Source: Viola odorata
Taxonomy: Eukaryota; Streptophyta; Magnoliopsida; Malpighiales; Violaceae
NCBI GenBank assembly: GCA_963691705.1
Contig: OY829539.1
Span: 37,705,656-37,769,655 of the forward strand
Direction: 5' to 3'
Length of the DNA stretch: 64,000 nucleotides
In this document: one piece after another, positions 1-10,446 of the stretch
Layout of the letters: every line of letters begins with the position of its first letter
How positions within the stretch are numbered: position 1 is the first letter of the stretch
Notes under the pieces: generated by a model
Seen by the model: only the letters and a program-made list of their open reading frames with translations
What the model was told of the DNA's origin: nothing
Databases searched by the model: none
Program-made: the position numbers and the translations under genes

Positions 1-1432
1 TATTCATCACCCGGACGCCCGTCGTGGGTCATACTGGCTTGAGCCGCAGGAGCTGGAGGGGCGCTCTGAGGCGTATCCCGCATCCTGATTCCATTCTCGC
101 ATAATTATGGGCCTTCAACCTTAACACATCTAAGGTCATTGGGGGGTCCACCATCAACGTATCCCTCAGCTTCCCATATCCACAATTCCGCTTCAAAGCT
201 TCTATAGCAAAATCAATAGTGATACTAGGGGTTAGTGACATTTCCGTATCAAAGCGACCAAGATAGCTATTCAAAGATTCCTCTGGCTTTCTACATATAT
301 CAAACAAGGCTGCCGCGGATTTCCGAATAGGGATAGCTGTGCTGAAGCGGCTCTTAAACTTGGCCTCTAATTGCTGGAAATTGCCAATTGATCGAGCGGG
401 GAGCCCTTCAAACCAGAGGCGGGCCACTCCTGACAATGTCATGATGAATATCTGACACAACACCGCGTCGCTGTGCGTCTGGAACTGAACGAAGTCCTTC
501 ACCTTGTTGAGATGTGAAATGGGGTCTCTAGTGCCGTTGTACGACTCCGTGGGGAGCTTGACACGTCGGCCAACCCTGTGGTGCCTTATACGGTGGGTGA
601 AAGGATGACCAGCGGTGTCATCCAAGATCTCACGATCATGTCAGGGAGGAGACGCGTCTAGGTGTCGCCTGTGCCCTCGAGGCTCCGGGGTGTGATGCGG
701 CCGGGGAGACCGGCTGCGGCTCCTGGGCGAACGGGATCGACGCCTCCTACTGCCTGATCTCTCACTCCGCTCCATAGACACCTCTCTCCCAACTCCCTCT
801 CTTCTGCCGTCCCAACGCTCTCTGTATTCGTCCAGCGGCCGCTCTACTTGAGAGACTGGAATCCGCGGTACCCGCGGTATGTAGTGCTCCTCCTGTCCGC
901 CCGCCAGTTGCGCAAGGCTGAATGGCATGCTTATCGCAGGTGAGGTCAAAGGGATACGCATCTGGCGTCGAGGCGACGCTGGTCAATCAGCGACGATAGA
1001 TGGAGTGAAAATAACTCGAGGAGGCACGCTTGATGTCGCGGTGCTGGAAGAGGGGCCTGTGGCCATCCCGATCAAATAATCCAAGTGGGCGCGAAGAGCT
1101 AACATCGAGCTTACCGAGGGAGTAGCGAGGCTATCCATCCTAGAGCTTACGAATGGAGGGACGGAGCGACTGGATCCGCCCGCGTGAGAAAATAGGGCGT
1201 CCATTGAGGAAGCAAGGGAACCCATTTGTGAAAGCGGAGTACTCGTTTGAGAAAATGGGGTACCCGGTTGAGAAAATGATGTGCCAGCTGTCAATCCGAA
1301 AAGAAAGTCTGTTTGCGCAGAGGAGATTTCAGGTGATGTGACATACGTACTGGACGAAGACGTGGAAAAAAGTGTCCTACGCGCGTGACCGCCACGAGTA
1401 TGAGGGGGCGTGGATTCTGAATCCAAAGCCAT
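1..1432 (-). pseudogene. gag: Tat-1 gag, N-terminal and capsid part, frameshifted, truncated by window edge
   Basis: Structural polyprotein that would package element RNA in the cytoplasm. The ATG at 1432 lies 90 bases inside the LTR, as in Tat-2 and Tat-3. Order: a Ser/Thr-rich N terminus (1432-983); a frame change; an Arg/Ser-dipeptide region (about 700-770); then the conserved block with DDTAGHPF, KVKDFVQFQTHSDA and IPIRKSAAALFD (about 30-625). The frame changes near 980 and 630, so the copy cannot encode intact Gag. The same motifs are uninterrupted in Tat-3 gag at 58947-60746, which is the main evidence for identity. Confidence 0.82.
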
Positions 1433-1501
1433 GGCCCTTCGACTCTCAGAAAGAAAAAACAGAGCTTGGTTACTAAGGAAAACTCACTTAATCAACCCAG
1501 A

Positions 1502-1520
1502 CTCTCAATGAAAGCACCAT
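1502..1520 (-). other. Tat-1 primer-binding site
   Basis: On the minus strand TGGTGCTTTCATTGAGAG lies next to the 5' LTR end. The identical 18-mer is at the same place in Tat-2 and Tat-3. Its complement ends in CCA, as a tRNA 3' end should. I could not assign the tRNA. Confidence 0.7.
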
Positions 1521-1521
1521 T

Positions 1522-2053
1522 TGATAAGAGTTTGAGAGGTATAGAGCAGGATTGGCTTGATCTGGAGCGGTCGAGAACACTGCACGGGGGACCTTCATCA
1601 CCTGCAATGCGCCGGAGGGGGTCTCCGGCGTAAACACTTCGATGGCAAAGTCAGTGTGAGTAGTAAAAGTAGCAGGGGTTCAGTACGCTATCTTAAGCTT
1701 ACCCTCTTGTCTGAAAAGGTGAGGGTATTTATAGGCAAAGAGAAGAGTGTACCGACAGGGGTAGGGATAGTCCCCGGGAGGTGTCGCTAGTGTGGTATAT
1801 GTCGCTGGAGTGGCCTCGAGTGATGTCACACAGGTGACGTCACGCGGAGTAACGTCACGGATGACCTGGGATGGGATGCCGCCATGCGGATGTCGCATGA
1901 GAGCCCCCCCGCTGAAGTCGACCATCCCAGGGCCGGTCGCCAGGCTAAGGGCGGCATGAACAGGGCCTCGTCTCTCGCGGTAAGTACAATATGATGGCCG
2001 GGTCACCCGGCGGGGTAGTGGAGATGCCGCTTCAGTGGTATCAATAGTTATCA
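1522..2053 (-). repeat. Tat-1 5' LTR
   Basis: A 532-bp LTR bounded by TGATAA and TTATCA inverted hexamers, close in length to the other Tat LTRs here (535, 536, 541 and 547 bp). It shares the GGGATGGTCGAC block and a TATA box with them. The 3' partner is outside the window. Confidence 0.85.
1726..1733 (-). promoter_or_regulatory. TATA box of Tat-1 LTR
   Basis: TATAAATA on the minus strand within the LTR, at the same relative place as TATAAATAC in the Tat-3 LTR (58651) and the Tat-like solo LTR (about 16178). It would drive the genomic transcript. Confidence 0.6.
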
Positions 2054-2081
2054 GAAATCAACCTTTCTCTCTGAGTCGTGT

Positions 2082-2298
2082 CTAGGGTAGTCCGATCTTA
2101 AACAACTTTTGATTCTCATTGCTTGCCCCCAAATTAACTTTTTCCAATTCCTCCCGACGAGGGGTTATTTCCTTTTCTAAACTTTCCAGTAAACGGGCCA
2201 ATTCGCAGGGGATTTCGACCTCGTCTTCGTTTGCGGTGACAATTTCTTCGCCAGTAAAGACATAGATTTTATCAAGACAATCCGAACTAAAATTTATC
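2082..2298 (-). pseudogene. pol: Ogre-1 linker upstream of reverse transcriptase
   Basis: About 70 codons on the minus strand, including IPCELARLLESLEKEITPRR and VNLGASNENQKLFKIG. This matches the acidic linker that precedes RT in Ogre polyproteins, with the usual pattern of an ELARL helix followed by VNLG and a KVG/KIG motif. The frame ends in TAG at 2082-2084, 28 bases before the Tat-1 LTR. RT proper is not in the window. Confidence 0.7.
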
Positions 2299-2445
2299 CT
2301 GAAAATAAAAATGCGAAAAGAAGAGATGCGTAAAATAAAAATTGCATATATATTGATTTCTTAACAAAGGGGAACGTGAGTTCCTACAAAAATATTTTCG
2401 TAAGAAAACGTGCAAACATCATATATATATTTTCAAAAGGAGTAA
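2299..2445 (-). other. Probable Ogre intron between protease and RT
   Basis: A ~147-bp AT-rich non-coding stretch separates the protease frame (stop at 2446) from the RT linker. On the minus strand it ends in a pyrimidine-rich TTTTATTTTCAG acceptor (AG at 2300-2299), exactly where recognisable coding resumes. Ogre elements are known to splice an intron between protease and RT. The donor is not obvious here, so the 5' limit is only a guess. Confidence 0.5.
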
Positions 2446-3959
2446 TTATGGAGAGATATTCGTAAGCATGGTGATGGTCCAGTTGCACATAGACTCCCCT
2501 GACTTTACGAAAATGATTGAACTAGGCAACGATTCTTCTTCTCCCAGAGTGCAAATACGGAGGTCCGATACCCTGATCGGGCTTTCATTGATGGTTTCAG
2601 CTGTGAAGGGGAACGTGGTTCTGATATGGGGGATCTGCATTTTACCCATTGGCGCGATACATCCAAATAGCTTAGTGAGTTGTTTTTCTTTCTTTTCTTG
2701 GGCAATCTTGGCAAAATTGGCCTCGCTGGGTTGGTACCCTAAGCCAAAGCGGTCTCCGAAGCTCTTTGGAGATGCCCAGCCTTTTGACCCTTGTAACTTG
2801 GCCCCGAGCCTTTTTCCCAGTTGGAAATTTCCCTCTGGTATCAACTTAACGGTTGTTTCGGCCATTTCAGAATTCGAAGCTTAAAAAATGGGGGATCTTT
2901 CTTCGATCCAATCAACATTGATGATTTCAAAGGCTTGAAAAGAACTCTCCAAGGTTTCGGCAATCTCGATATAAGGCACGGACAAATGTTTGGCCAGGAT
3001 TAAGGCTTCCTCTGCCTTTATTGAGACGAGGGCATTGTCTTTGACGTACTTGAGGCACTGATGTAGAGAAGAGGGGACGACTCCTGCCGAATGGATCCAT
3101 GGCTGTCCTAGAAGCATGCTATAAGCAGGTTGGATTTCCATGATCTGAAATGTCAAGGCGAAAGTGTGGGGCCCGATGACCATATCCAATTCAAAATTTC
3201 CGATGATCTCTCGAGTGGTGCCATCGAAAGCCCTAGCCATCATTCCACTAGGTTTCATGTGAGAAAAATCAACCGGTAGTTGTTCGAGGACATGGGCATG
3301 ACATTTAGTGCTGACCCATTATCAATCAGGGCCTTTGCTATGACATGACCCTTGCATTCTACCATGATGTATAGGGCCTTGTTGTGATCTCTTCCTGCGG
3401 GGTTGATCTCTCATTCGGAGAAGGAAATGCTGCTTAGGGTTTGAATTCTTCCGACAAGGTTTTCCACCCCCTCCGTGGTGATATCCTTAGTCACGAAGGC
3501 TTGTTTCAAGACTTTTAAGAGAGCTTGGTAATGAGGTTCTGAAGTAAGGATTAGCTCCATGATGGAAATGCGAGCTGGGGTTTTCTTTAGCTGTTTGATG
3601 ATGCTGAACTCACTCTATTTCATGATTTTGAGGAACTCAGTTGTCTCGTCCTCGATTACAGGTTTGTTCAACCCTTGCGTCTCTTCTACCGTCTCTTCGT
3701 GGATCAAAGGTTTTTTTCCTTTAGCCTGTCTTTGTTTCTCTACTTCCTCCGATATATAGCACCTTCTGGTGCGGGTCATGCCCCCGATGTGAGAGGTTTC
3801 GCCGATAGCGAGCCCTGTTGGTGCGGCGATAGGAGGAGTGGTGACCATCGTGTATCCGTAGTTAAATGGGACCGCGTGTAAGTCTTGGTTAGGAGTATTC
3901 ACAGCAAATGTGAATACTACTTTGCGTGGGGTTGTGGTCGTATCCCTTGTTTGGGCCAT
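2446..3959 (-). pseudogene. pol: Ogre-1 protease region and G-patch-like tail
   Basis: Aspartic protease that would cut the polyprotein. Minus-strand pieces in order: an N-terminal linker with GMTRTRRCY and TTEFLKIMK (3959-3615); a protease core with an IDNGSALNVMP-like active site (about 3330-3300); a block with RAFDGTTREIIG and AYSMLLGQPWIHSAGVVPSS (3258-2881); and a tail whose glycines (QLGKRLGAKLQG and DRFGLGY, 2865-2680) resemble a G-patch. Stops or frame changes near 3615, 3415, 3260 and 2880 break the frame. The order and motifs are those of Ogre polyproteins. Confidence 0.72.
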
Positions 3960-4031
3960 ATATTCGAAGGAATAGGGTGCTGGAGAATCGTCCTCGATGG
4001 CGTTGATTGCTCCTCGGGTTTTCCCTTTGGT

Positions 4032-6827
4032 CTAAATGATCCCGAATGCTGTGAGTTGCTCGACTTTCTGCCAAAAAAGTCTACAATCCTGAATTTTGTG
4101 CTTGCTTTCCCCTTGGCAGAATAGGCACAGGGCCTGATTATTCTCTGGGTATGGCAGGTGTCCACTTTTAGCCAATGCAAAGAAAAGTCCTTTTTTGGGC
4201 GTTTCTCTCGCTGAAGGGAGAGAATCATTGATTTCTTCGAAAAAAATACCGTTCACCCCAGGATTATGGTGCGGCAGAGGACTGGTTGCCACGTCAGGAC
4301 CTTTTGCTAGGCTTTTGGAAGAGATTTGTCCGTGTTTGGTCAAATGATCAACCTTTTCTCTAAAGATGAAACAGTCGTCCAGGGAGTGTCCTCGGGTTTC
4401 GGCGTGATATTCGCAGCTAACCTTTGGATCATACCAACTTGGGTAAGGAGCTGGTTGAGGCGGGAGCGGGCATGGCGTAATCTGCCCATCTGCCAGGAGT
4501 CTTGCGTAGATTTCCTTCATAGGAAACGGGGGAGGTGACCACGTTTGTGAAGGGTATGATTCCGAATCTGGGGTTTCCCAAGAGGATGGTAATGACGCTG
4601 CACTAGAGTGAGAGGGTGGTGCAGAATACCTAACAAGATAGTCGAATTTCCCGGAAGGCTGGCCCAGGGTGTCAATCTCACTGTCGCCCTCGTCGCGGCG
4701 CGTGGAGAACCGTTTGTATGACGAAGTCGATCTTTTATTTTGGATGTTTTGGAGTGGGGGTGGGGTTCCTTTAGAGTTATGCAAATGCGGGATAGGAAAT
4801 CCTTCTCCGATGGCATTAATGGATCCTTCCCCGTGGGTCACTTTCTGGGTTTGTATTACTCCGAAACCCGAGAGCTGTCTCACCTTTCCCGCAAACAACT
4901 CGCAGCCTTGGATCTCATGACCATTGTTTCCCTTGCAGTACACACACTGACTTGGATTGCTTTTCGAATATGGTATGTACCCTCCTCGAGTTAAGGCCAG
5001 GAAAAGTTGTTCTTGTGGCCAACTTGACACCAAAGAAAAAGGGTCGTCGCTTTCTCCTACTGAGATGGTGTTTACCCTTCCATTTCCTTGAGAATGATTA
5101 GGGAGAGGGTTGGTGGATGTGTTGGGTCCTTTAGCTAACCCTTCGAAAGAGACCCATCCACTTTTGATCAAGTGATGAACTTTTGCTTTGAAGGCGAAGC
5201 AGTTTTCCAGAGTGTGACCCGGGGCTCCCGCGTGGTATTCGCATCTTACATTGAGATCATACCATTTTGGGTAAGGAGGCAATTGAGGCTGAGCTAGAAT
5301 TGGTATGATCTGTTCGGTTGCCAAGAGATGTTTGTAGATTTCTCCCGCGGGAAGAGAAAGAAGAGGCAATGGCTCTCGGTTCCACCGATTGTTTGACGTG
5401 TTTTGGTTATTTGGGTCCTTTGGTGGGTTATATGGCTTAGGTTGCATGGGTTGTAATATTTGTGCTGGAGGTGGTGGGAAATGTAGAGACGGTGTAGGAT
5501 TTTGAGGTGCGATATTGGCGACGAGTGGTGAGGTAAACGGAAAGAAAGTGTGTTGATATAGCGGTGGCGGATGATAGGGTGGTGGCGATAGATAAGGCGG
5601 AGGTGGTGGAAATGATTGCCCATGATTAGCTTGGGGAGCGACGAATCCAACATCTCTTTTCATGACGGGCGCTTTCTTTGGTGCAGACTATGGTGTCGAA
5701 GTTATGATTCATCCGGACTTAATCCCTTGCTCGACTCTTTCGGCAATTAGGACCATGTCGGAGAAACTGTTTGATGGATTCGAGATCAGGTAGGTGTAGT
5801 AGGGAGCTTTGAAGGTGTGCAAGAAAATCGACAAGAGTTCCTTGTCACTTAAAGGAGGAGAGATTCTGGAAGCCAACTCTCTCCATCTCTGAGCATAGGT
5901 TTTCATGGACTCGCTGGTTTTCTTTTCCAAATCTTGCAGGTCGGCGCGGTCGGGAGCTACCTCCATGTTGAATTTATATTATCTGAAGAAGGCATCAGAC
6001 AGGTCTCTCCATGTCCTGATCCTAGCTCTGTCTAGAGCCATATACCAAGTTAGGGCGTGCTTGGTTAAGCTTTCTCAAAACAGATGAATCAATAGTGGCT
6101 CGTTGTGGATCATCTCTGCCATCTTATTGTAGTATGCTCTGAGGTGGGTCTTTGGGCACTCGACCCCAGTATACTTTTCAAAGTCGGGGATCTTGTACTT
6201 CGGTGGTATAACGATCCCGAGGACCATGCACATATCGGCGGGTCCAGTAGGGTCAAACGGATCAGCCCCTTCGATCGCTCTAAGTCTTTCTTCGAGCATA
6301 TTCAGTCAGTCACTTTTCAGTTTCTTGGCCATAGTGGGATTAGAACTGAAGGGTAGTAGAGGTTCCGGTGAGAACTGAGGTTGTACCGGGTAGGAAGCAG
6401 GAGGCCGAATTCCCACAGGTCCGGGAACTATGCTTGGAGGAAGGGAAGGGAGATACAAGGCTTCTAGGTGGGCCTGACTTTTGTCTGAGTCCACGACAGG
6501 GTTGGGTGAAAGGCGCTGAAGTGACGTAGCAATTTCTTCACCGGTATTAACCATAGGATTTTCAGCGATGGGTACAGTGAAGGGACTAATCCATTTCCAT
6601 TGGCCCTCGGGGCCAGAAAGTGGCTGAGGTGCTGAAGGTCCAGCGAAGGCGAGCGAAGAGGGAGGTCCTGCTGTTTGAGTGGGATAAAAACCCGATGGGA
6701 ATTCGGCGGTAGCTTCATCTCTCTCCTTTTCGGCCCTGGCAGCCCTTTCTGTAGTAATCTTAACTTGTTCCTCTAACTCTGCGATTCTGGCTATTAGCAC
6801 TTCATTGGCCTTTGCCTGTTCAGTCAC
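4032..6827 (-). pseudogene. gag: Ogre-1 gag
   Basis: Structural Gag, minus strand. The N terminus (6827-6306) begins with a coiled-coil-like Glu/Lys-rich helix and a Pro-rich linker. Next come FDPTGPADMC and IPDFEKYTGVECP (6299-6075), then TYAQRWRELASRISPPL and FSDMVLIAERVEQGIKSG (5966-5709), the Ogre capsid signature. The C-terminal part (5663-4032) is Pro-rich and repeats a Cys/His motif of the form CEYHAG-x-x-GHTLENC at least twice (about 5250 and 4390), plus related C-x2-C motifs. In-frame stops near 6075 and 5700 and a frame change near 6300 make it defective. Confidence 0.8.
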
Positions 6828-7567
6828 TTTTCATTTTTGAAGCCTAGTTACAGGGAGCCTGTGCCAAGTAGCTTGCTTTCAAGGAGCTATCGTGAACCTG
6901 AAAAAAGAAAATACAGAAAAAGGAGTAAGTACAGGTGATGATATGCAGGTGATGTGCAATCCCGATGCCTCCACGTTGCTCATTCGCTTTTTCGGCTATA
7001 CTTTCACTTGATATTTTCAAGGCGTTCGGAGAAGTGAGATATCCCAGTTATTGACAAGATGCGAAGGAAGCCTCTATTCATTCCAACGGCGTGAAGCAAT
7101 ATGAGATGCTATTAGTGAAACCCCAAATCAGCAGGGGCAACCAATGCCGCCATGCTAGAAAGATCTCTTTTTACACTATGCTTTCAAACGATGCAGGGCC
7201 TGATGCCTGGCGAACCCATCCGAGGAGAGGGATGATGATCTATATCGTGAATTTGGAGTTCGTGGTGAGCAAGGAGGTCATGGCCATGAGTGAGCAATGC
7301 TCGGATGTTTCGAGTATTCGGCAGGATTTTTTTCTTTTTTTCGAAATTTTGGTGAGACGATTGTGTTTATTCCTGAGGGATTTTCTCTTTTCTTTTTGCG
7401 ATGGTCTTTTGAGTTGTATTGGATGGACAATTGATATAGAAAGTAGAGACGCTTTAATAAATATCCGAAAGAGTACGACTTTATTAAAAAGGTGTTTACA
7501 AAATATGGTAAACTTGCCAACTACCTAGATTCATTAAAAATGGCTAGAATAGATGAAATCAGGGATC
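6828..7567 (-). other. Ogre-1 spacer between ORF1 and gag
   Basis: No convincing coding sequence on either strand. The polypurine/polypyrimidine stretches around 7320-7400 are low-complexity. This is untranslated Ogre-1 sequence that joined the ORF1 side at 17553 before CRM-1 inserted. Confidence 0.5.
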
Positions 7568-7572
7568 CTAGT
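7568..7572. repeat. TSD of CRM-1, left copy (CTAGT)
   Basis: CTAGT abuts TGATAAGAG at 7573 and recurs after TATCA at 17548-17552. This 5-bp duplication defines the insertion. Confidence 0.93.
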
Positions 7573-8453
7573 TGATAAGAGCCTCCTTGGAGTCTCTTGA
7601 TGATTCGGCTTTAAGCAAGGCCGAGAGGTGGATCTAGCTCACTTTATGAGATCGGCTCAAGTTAGGCGTTCTTTGTTTGTTTAGAAGGGAGTAAGGCTTT
7701 GCGGAAGACTTAGAAGAAATATGGAAAGGAAGAACGAGATGTATTGATTGAAAGGGAAATATAAGCAAAAGGAACTTGAAGGTCACGACTAACCCTTCTA
7801 GGGATGATTCCTAGACAACCTAGCCATAAGACTAACAAGGATCTCAACTTTAAGAGTGACCCTCCTAAGGGCAATTCCTAGGCAAATCACTCGGTTTGAA
7901 GAAGAGGAAGAAGGTTTGAAGAACCCTATTTAGCTAAGCTAGAGTTTCGGTCTTAGATTGGAAATAATCACAAAAACAAAGACCAACCTAAAATTAGCCT
8001 ATCTCCTTCTTTAAATACCTAGAGCTATTTACAAGTGGAAAGGACTCTCACACCCTTGGACAAAGGGGTTGCACCGTGTCTTGTAGTTGGACTATTGGAC
8101 GCTAAGGTGAGCGTGTGGATGGGCCGAGCACCTGGGTGAGCGGGCGCGTGGGCGAGCCGGTGTGGATGTCTTCATGGGTTGCTAGGGATTGTGTGGGCGC
8201 CCCCCATGGGATGCTAGGGTTGGCGCGTGCGTTCCTCATGCCTTGGCCGATCAAACCATGAGGTTCCGCGGCATGGCTAATCTCATGGTCCGCGGTATTC
8301 GAATGCCTTACGGTGTGAGCGACGACATGAAGGCACGTCACCCAGCTTTCATGGGTCTTCAAGTCAGCTTCCTCATCCCTTAAGGCCTTCAAGAGTTGGA
8401 GCATCAAGCTCTTGCTCCTAGTGAAGTAGCGAGGTGGTGCCGTGCTCGTATCA
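7573..8453 (-). repeat. CRM-1 3' LTR (overlaps integrase C terminus)
   Basis: An 881-bp LTR, TGATAAGAG...CTCGTATCA, paired with 16667-17547. Integrase coding continues ~350 bp into it, to 8102. A polypyrimidine run TTCCCTCCTCCTTT at 8454-8467 (purine on the minus strand) abuts it and is the likely polypurine tract. Confidence 0.92.
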
Positions 8454-10446
8454 TTCCCTCCTCCTTTGAGGGGATTCAGCATCGAATCAAGGGGGCTGCT
8501 ATTTGCAAGGTCCAAGTCATGGTGAACATCCTCATTATCTGCAAGAAAAGGGGATAAATCAGTGACATTAAATGTAGGATGGACGTTGCCAAATGAAGGG
8601 GGAAGGTCAAGGCGATAGACGTTGTTGTTGAACTTCTCTAGGATAAGGAAAGGGCCATCCCCGCGGGAGCTTAGCTTGCCCTTGCGCTGCTGTGGGAACC
8701 TATCTTTGCGCAAGTGAAGCCACACCCAATCCCCAACCTCGAAGGATTGTAGATGGCGACTGGGGTTCCTCTTTTCCACCAAACGGGTCGTGAGCTTTTC
8801 TATGCGTACCTTGGCCTTCTCATGGAGTTTTTGGACCGTGGCTGCCTTCTTGTCACCATCTATGCTAGCAATATCATGTAATGGTAAAGGTAACAAGTCT
8901 ATGGGGGTGAGAGGGTTGAACCCATAGACAAGTTCAAAAGGAGTGAAACGAGTAGCCGAATGCATAGTTCTATTATAGGCAAATTCAATAAAAGTAATAC
9001 AATCATCCCAAGACTTAGCATACTCATGTACCATAATGCGCAACATTGTGCCAAGTGTTCTATTTACCACTTTGGTTTGGCCATCCGTTTGAGGATGACA
9101 AGAAGTGGAAAATAAGAGTTTAGTGCCAAGTTTTGCCCACAAGACACGCCAAAAGTGGCTAAGAAATTTAGGATCTCTATCACTAACAATACTCTTAGGC
9201 ATGCCATGGAGTCTAACGATATCATTAAAGAAAAGTTGTGCAATGTGTGAAGCATCATGTGTGGTGTGGCAAGGGATGAAGTGGGCCATCTTAGAGAAGC
9301 GGTCCACCACTACAAAGAAGGAGTCTTTGCCTCATTTGGTACGCGGTAGATCAACAACAAAATCCATGGAAAGGTCGCACTAAGGGTGCAAAGCAATTGG
9401 CAAAGGCATATATTGACCATGACCTAGAGATGTAGATTTAGCACGTTTACAAGCAATGCAAGTAGAGACAAAATAAGACACATCACGTTTCATTTTAGGC
9501 CAAAAAAATGCTCATGGAGAGTACTAAGAGTTTTATCAATGCCAAAATGGCCCATTAATCCACCACCATGGGCTTCTCTAACAAGTAACTCCCTAGTATC
9601 GCACTTTGGTACACACAATTTGCCCTTTCGGAACAAGAATCCATCATGCCTCATATATTTAGGAACCGAACCAAGATGACAAGTATCATACAAGTGTTTG
9701 AAATCCAAGTCAAGGGCATACAAAGATGGCAAATACGAGAAACCAAGTAAACGATTGTGAAGAGAGTTAAGTAGGGCGTACCTTCGGGAAAGGGCATCGA
9801 CGACGATGTTGTCCTTTCCTTTCATGTACTTGATGTAGTAGGTAAAACGTTCGAGAAACTCCATCCAAGTGGTGTGGCGTTTGTTCAATTTCCCTTGGCC
9901 CTTCAAGTATCTCAAACTCAGGTGGTTCGTGTGGACAATAAACTCTCAGGGTAAGAGGTAGTGTTCCCACATGTCCAAGGCCCTTACTAAGGCATAGAAC
10001 TCCACATCATAAGTGCAATAATTGAGTTGGGCACCACTCAATTTCTCACTGAAATAGGCCATCGGGCGCTTGTCTTGCAACAAGACCGCGCCAATACCAA
10101 TGCCACTAGCATCACATTGGACCTCGAAGGTCTTCTCAAAGTTAGGGAGCGCTAGAACGGGGCTAGAGGAGAGATTGCTTTTCAAGGCAACGAAAGCCAA
10201 GTCATGGGTTGGTCCCCAAACAAAAGGCATATTTGCCTTAGTTAGAGCATGGAAGGGGGCTGCGATTGTGGAAAAATCTGGGACAAAGCGGCGATAGAAG
10301 CCCACTAGGCCAAGGAAAGAACGGACCTCGGGGACATTGGAGAGTCTCGGCCAATCGGTGATTGCCTTGATCTTGGCCGGGTCAACCTTTAGGCCGAAGG
10401 CACCTACAATAAATCCAAGGAAATGCACTTCTTCCAAGCAAAAATT
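8102..10446 (-). pseudogene. pol: CRM-1 pol 3' half: RT end, RNase H, integrase
   Basis: In order: the RT C terminus with [20 protein letters not shown]; connection and RNase H with [17 protein letters not shown] and ELKGAQLNY-like spacing (about 10370-9950); an in-frame stop after HYLLP (9946); the end of RNase H with [12 protein letters not shown]; an integrase zinc finger with GHFGIDKTL; a frameshift near 9490; and the integrase core from [14 protein letters not shown] to [13 protein letters not shown]. In that last motif the catalytic Glu is Lys. The C-terminal domain with [18 protein letters not shown] and [11 protein letters not shown] continues into the LTR and stops at 8102. The enzyme cannot be functional. 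Confidence 0.8.
8454..8467 (-). other. CRM-1 polypurine tract
   Basis: AAAGGAGGAGGGAA on the minus strand ends exactly at the 3' LTR border, the expected place for plus-strand DNA priming. Confidence 0.7.

Larger units (their letters stand above)
1..2053 (-). mobile_element. Tat-1: partial Tat-lineage Ty3/gypsy element (5' LTR, PBS, gag start)
   Basis: Minus-strand element entering from the left window edge. In transcription order it shows the 5' LTR (1522-2053), a primer site and the first ~1.4 kb of gag; the rest lies outside. The LTR termini (TGATAA/TTATCA), primer site and gag motifs match Tat-2 and Tat-3 in this window. It sits in the Ogre-1 reading frame just before the RT domain, because Ogre-1 coding sequence resumes at 2082. 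The 5 bases after the LTR are GAAAT; the partner TSD would lie left of the window. Confidence 0.85.

Noticed and set aside
2468..2884. 138-codon plus-strand frame
   Set aside because: Shadow of the Ogre-1 protease tail, which has recognisable motifs on the minus strand.
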